NCBI GenBank assembly: GCA_947588815.1
Contig: CANQAG010000003.1
Location: forward strand, 58,360 to 122,359
Direction of reading: 5' to 3'
Length of the DNA stretch: 64,000 nt
Source of the DNA: an uncultured Bacilli bacterium
GTDB taxonomy: Bacteria; Bacillota_I; Bacilli_A; RFN20; CAG-449
This document shows positions 63,932 through 64,000 of this stretch, piece by piece. Within the stretch, counting starts at the first letter, position 1, and the number at the start of each line of letters is the position of its first letter. Below the pieces are notes generated by a model. The model was given only the letters and a program-made list of their open reading frames with translations, searched no databases and had not been told where the DNA came from. Position numbers and translations under genes: made by a program.

Positions 63932-64000
63932 ATTATATAGGAAATTGTATTTAATAACGAAATAAAAAAAATAAGGGAAAAAGAAGAAAAGGAAATAATT

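Overview
The window is 64 kb of a low-GC Firmicutes/Bacilli-type chromosome. Standard code 11 is supported by TGA stops and a prfB recoding site. Most of it is ordinary housekeeping: sdaA, two half-size ABC exporters, aguA/aguB, glyA, mscL, secA, prfB (with a canonical +1 programmed frameshift), uvrB, CarD, ssrA (tmRNA, minus strand), a ROK kinase, cmk-der-gpsA, eno, rpmG-secE-nusG, and rplK-rplA-L10 leader-rplJ-rplL-rpoB-rpoC. About 18 kb of surface/lipoprotein and transporter genes separate secE-nusG from rplKAJL-rpoBC. These include a BspA/LRR_5 lipoprotein, InlB-repeat proteins, Ser-rich-linker lipoproteins, a 5'-nucleotidase lipoprotein, a P-type ATPase, and MFS+psuG. The items most worth a second look are: (i) a strongly promoted, apparently structured ~200-nt RNA at about 45.71-45.93 kb with competing GCAAGC/GCTTGC pairings, upstream of the BspA-like gene; (ii) a 33-bp tandem repeat at 35.76-35.89 kb that reads as an acid-free cationic 39-aa peptide with an 11-aa repeat; (iii) a DUF4143-type ATPase whose start is truncated inside its Walker A motif, next to a second 33-bp-period repeat array and inside imperfect direct repeats; (iv) unannotated small ORFs next to secreted-protein genes; (v) a perfect 20-bp palindrome just downstream of a consensus promoter ahead of an orphan O-antigen-ligase-like gene. 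No searches or folding were run. All family calls come from reading motifs.
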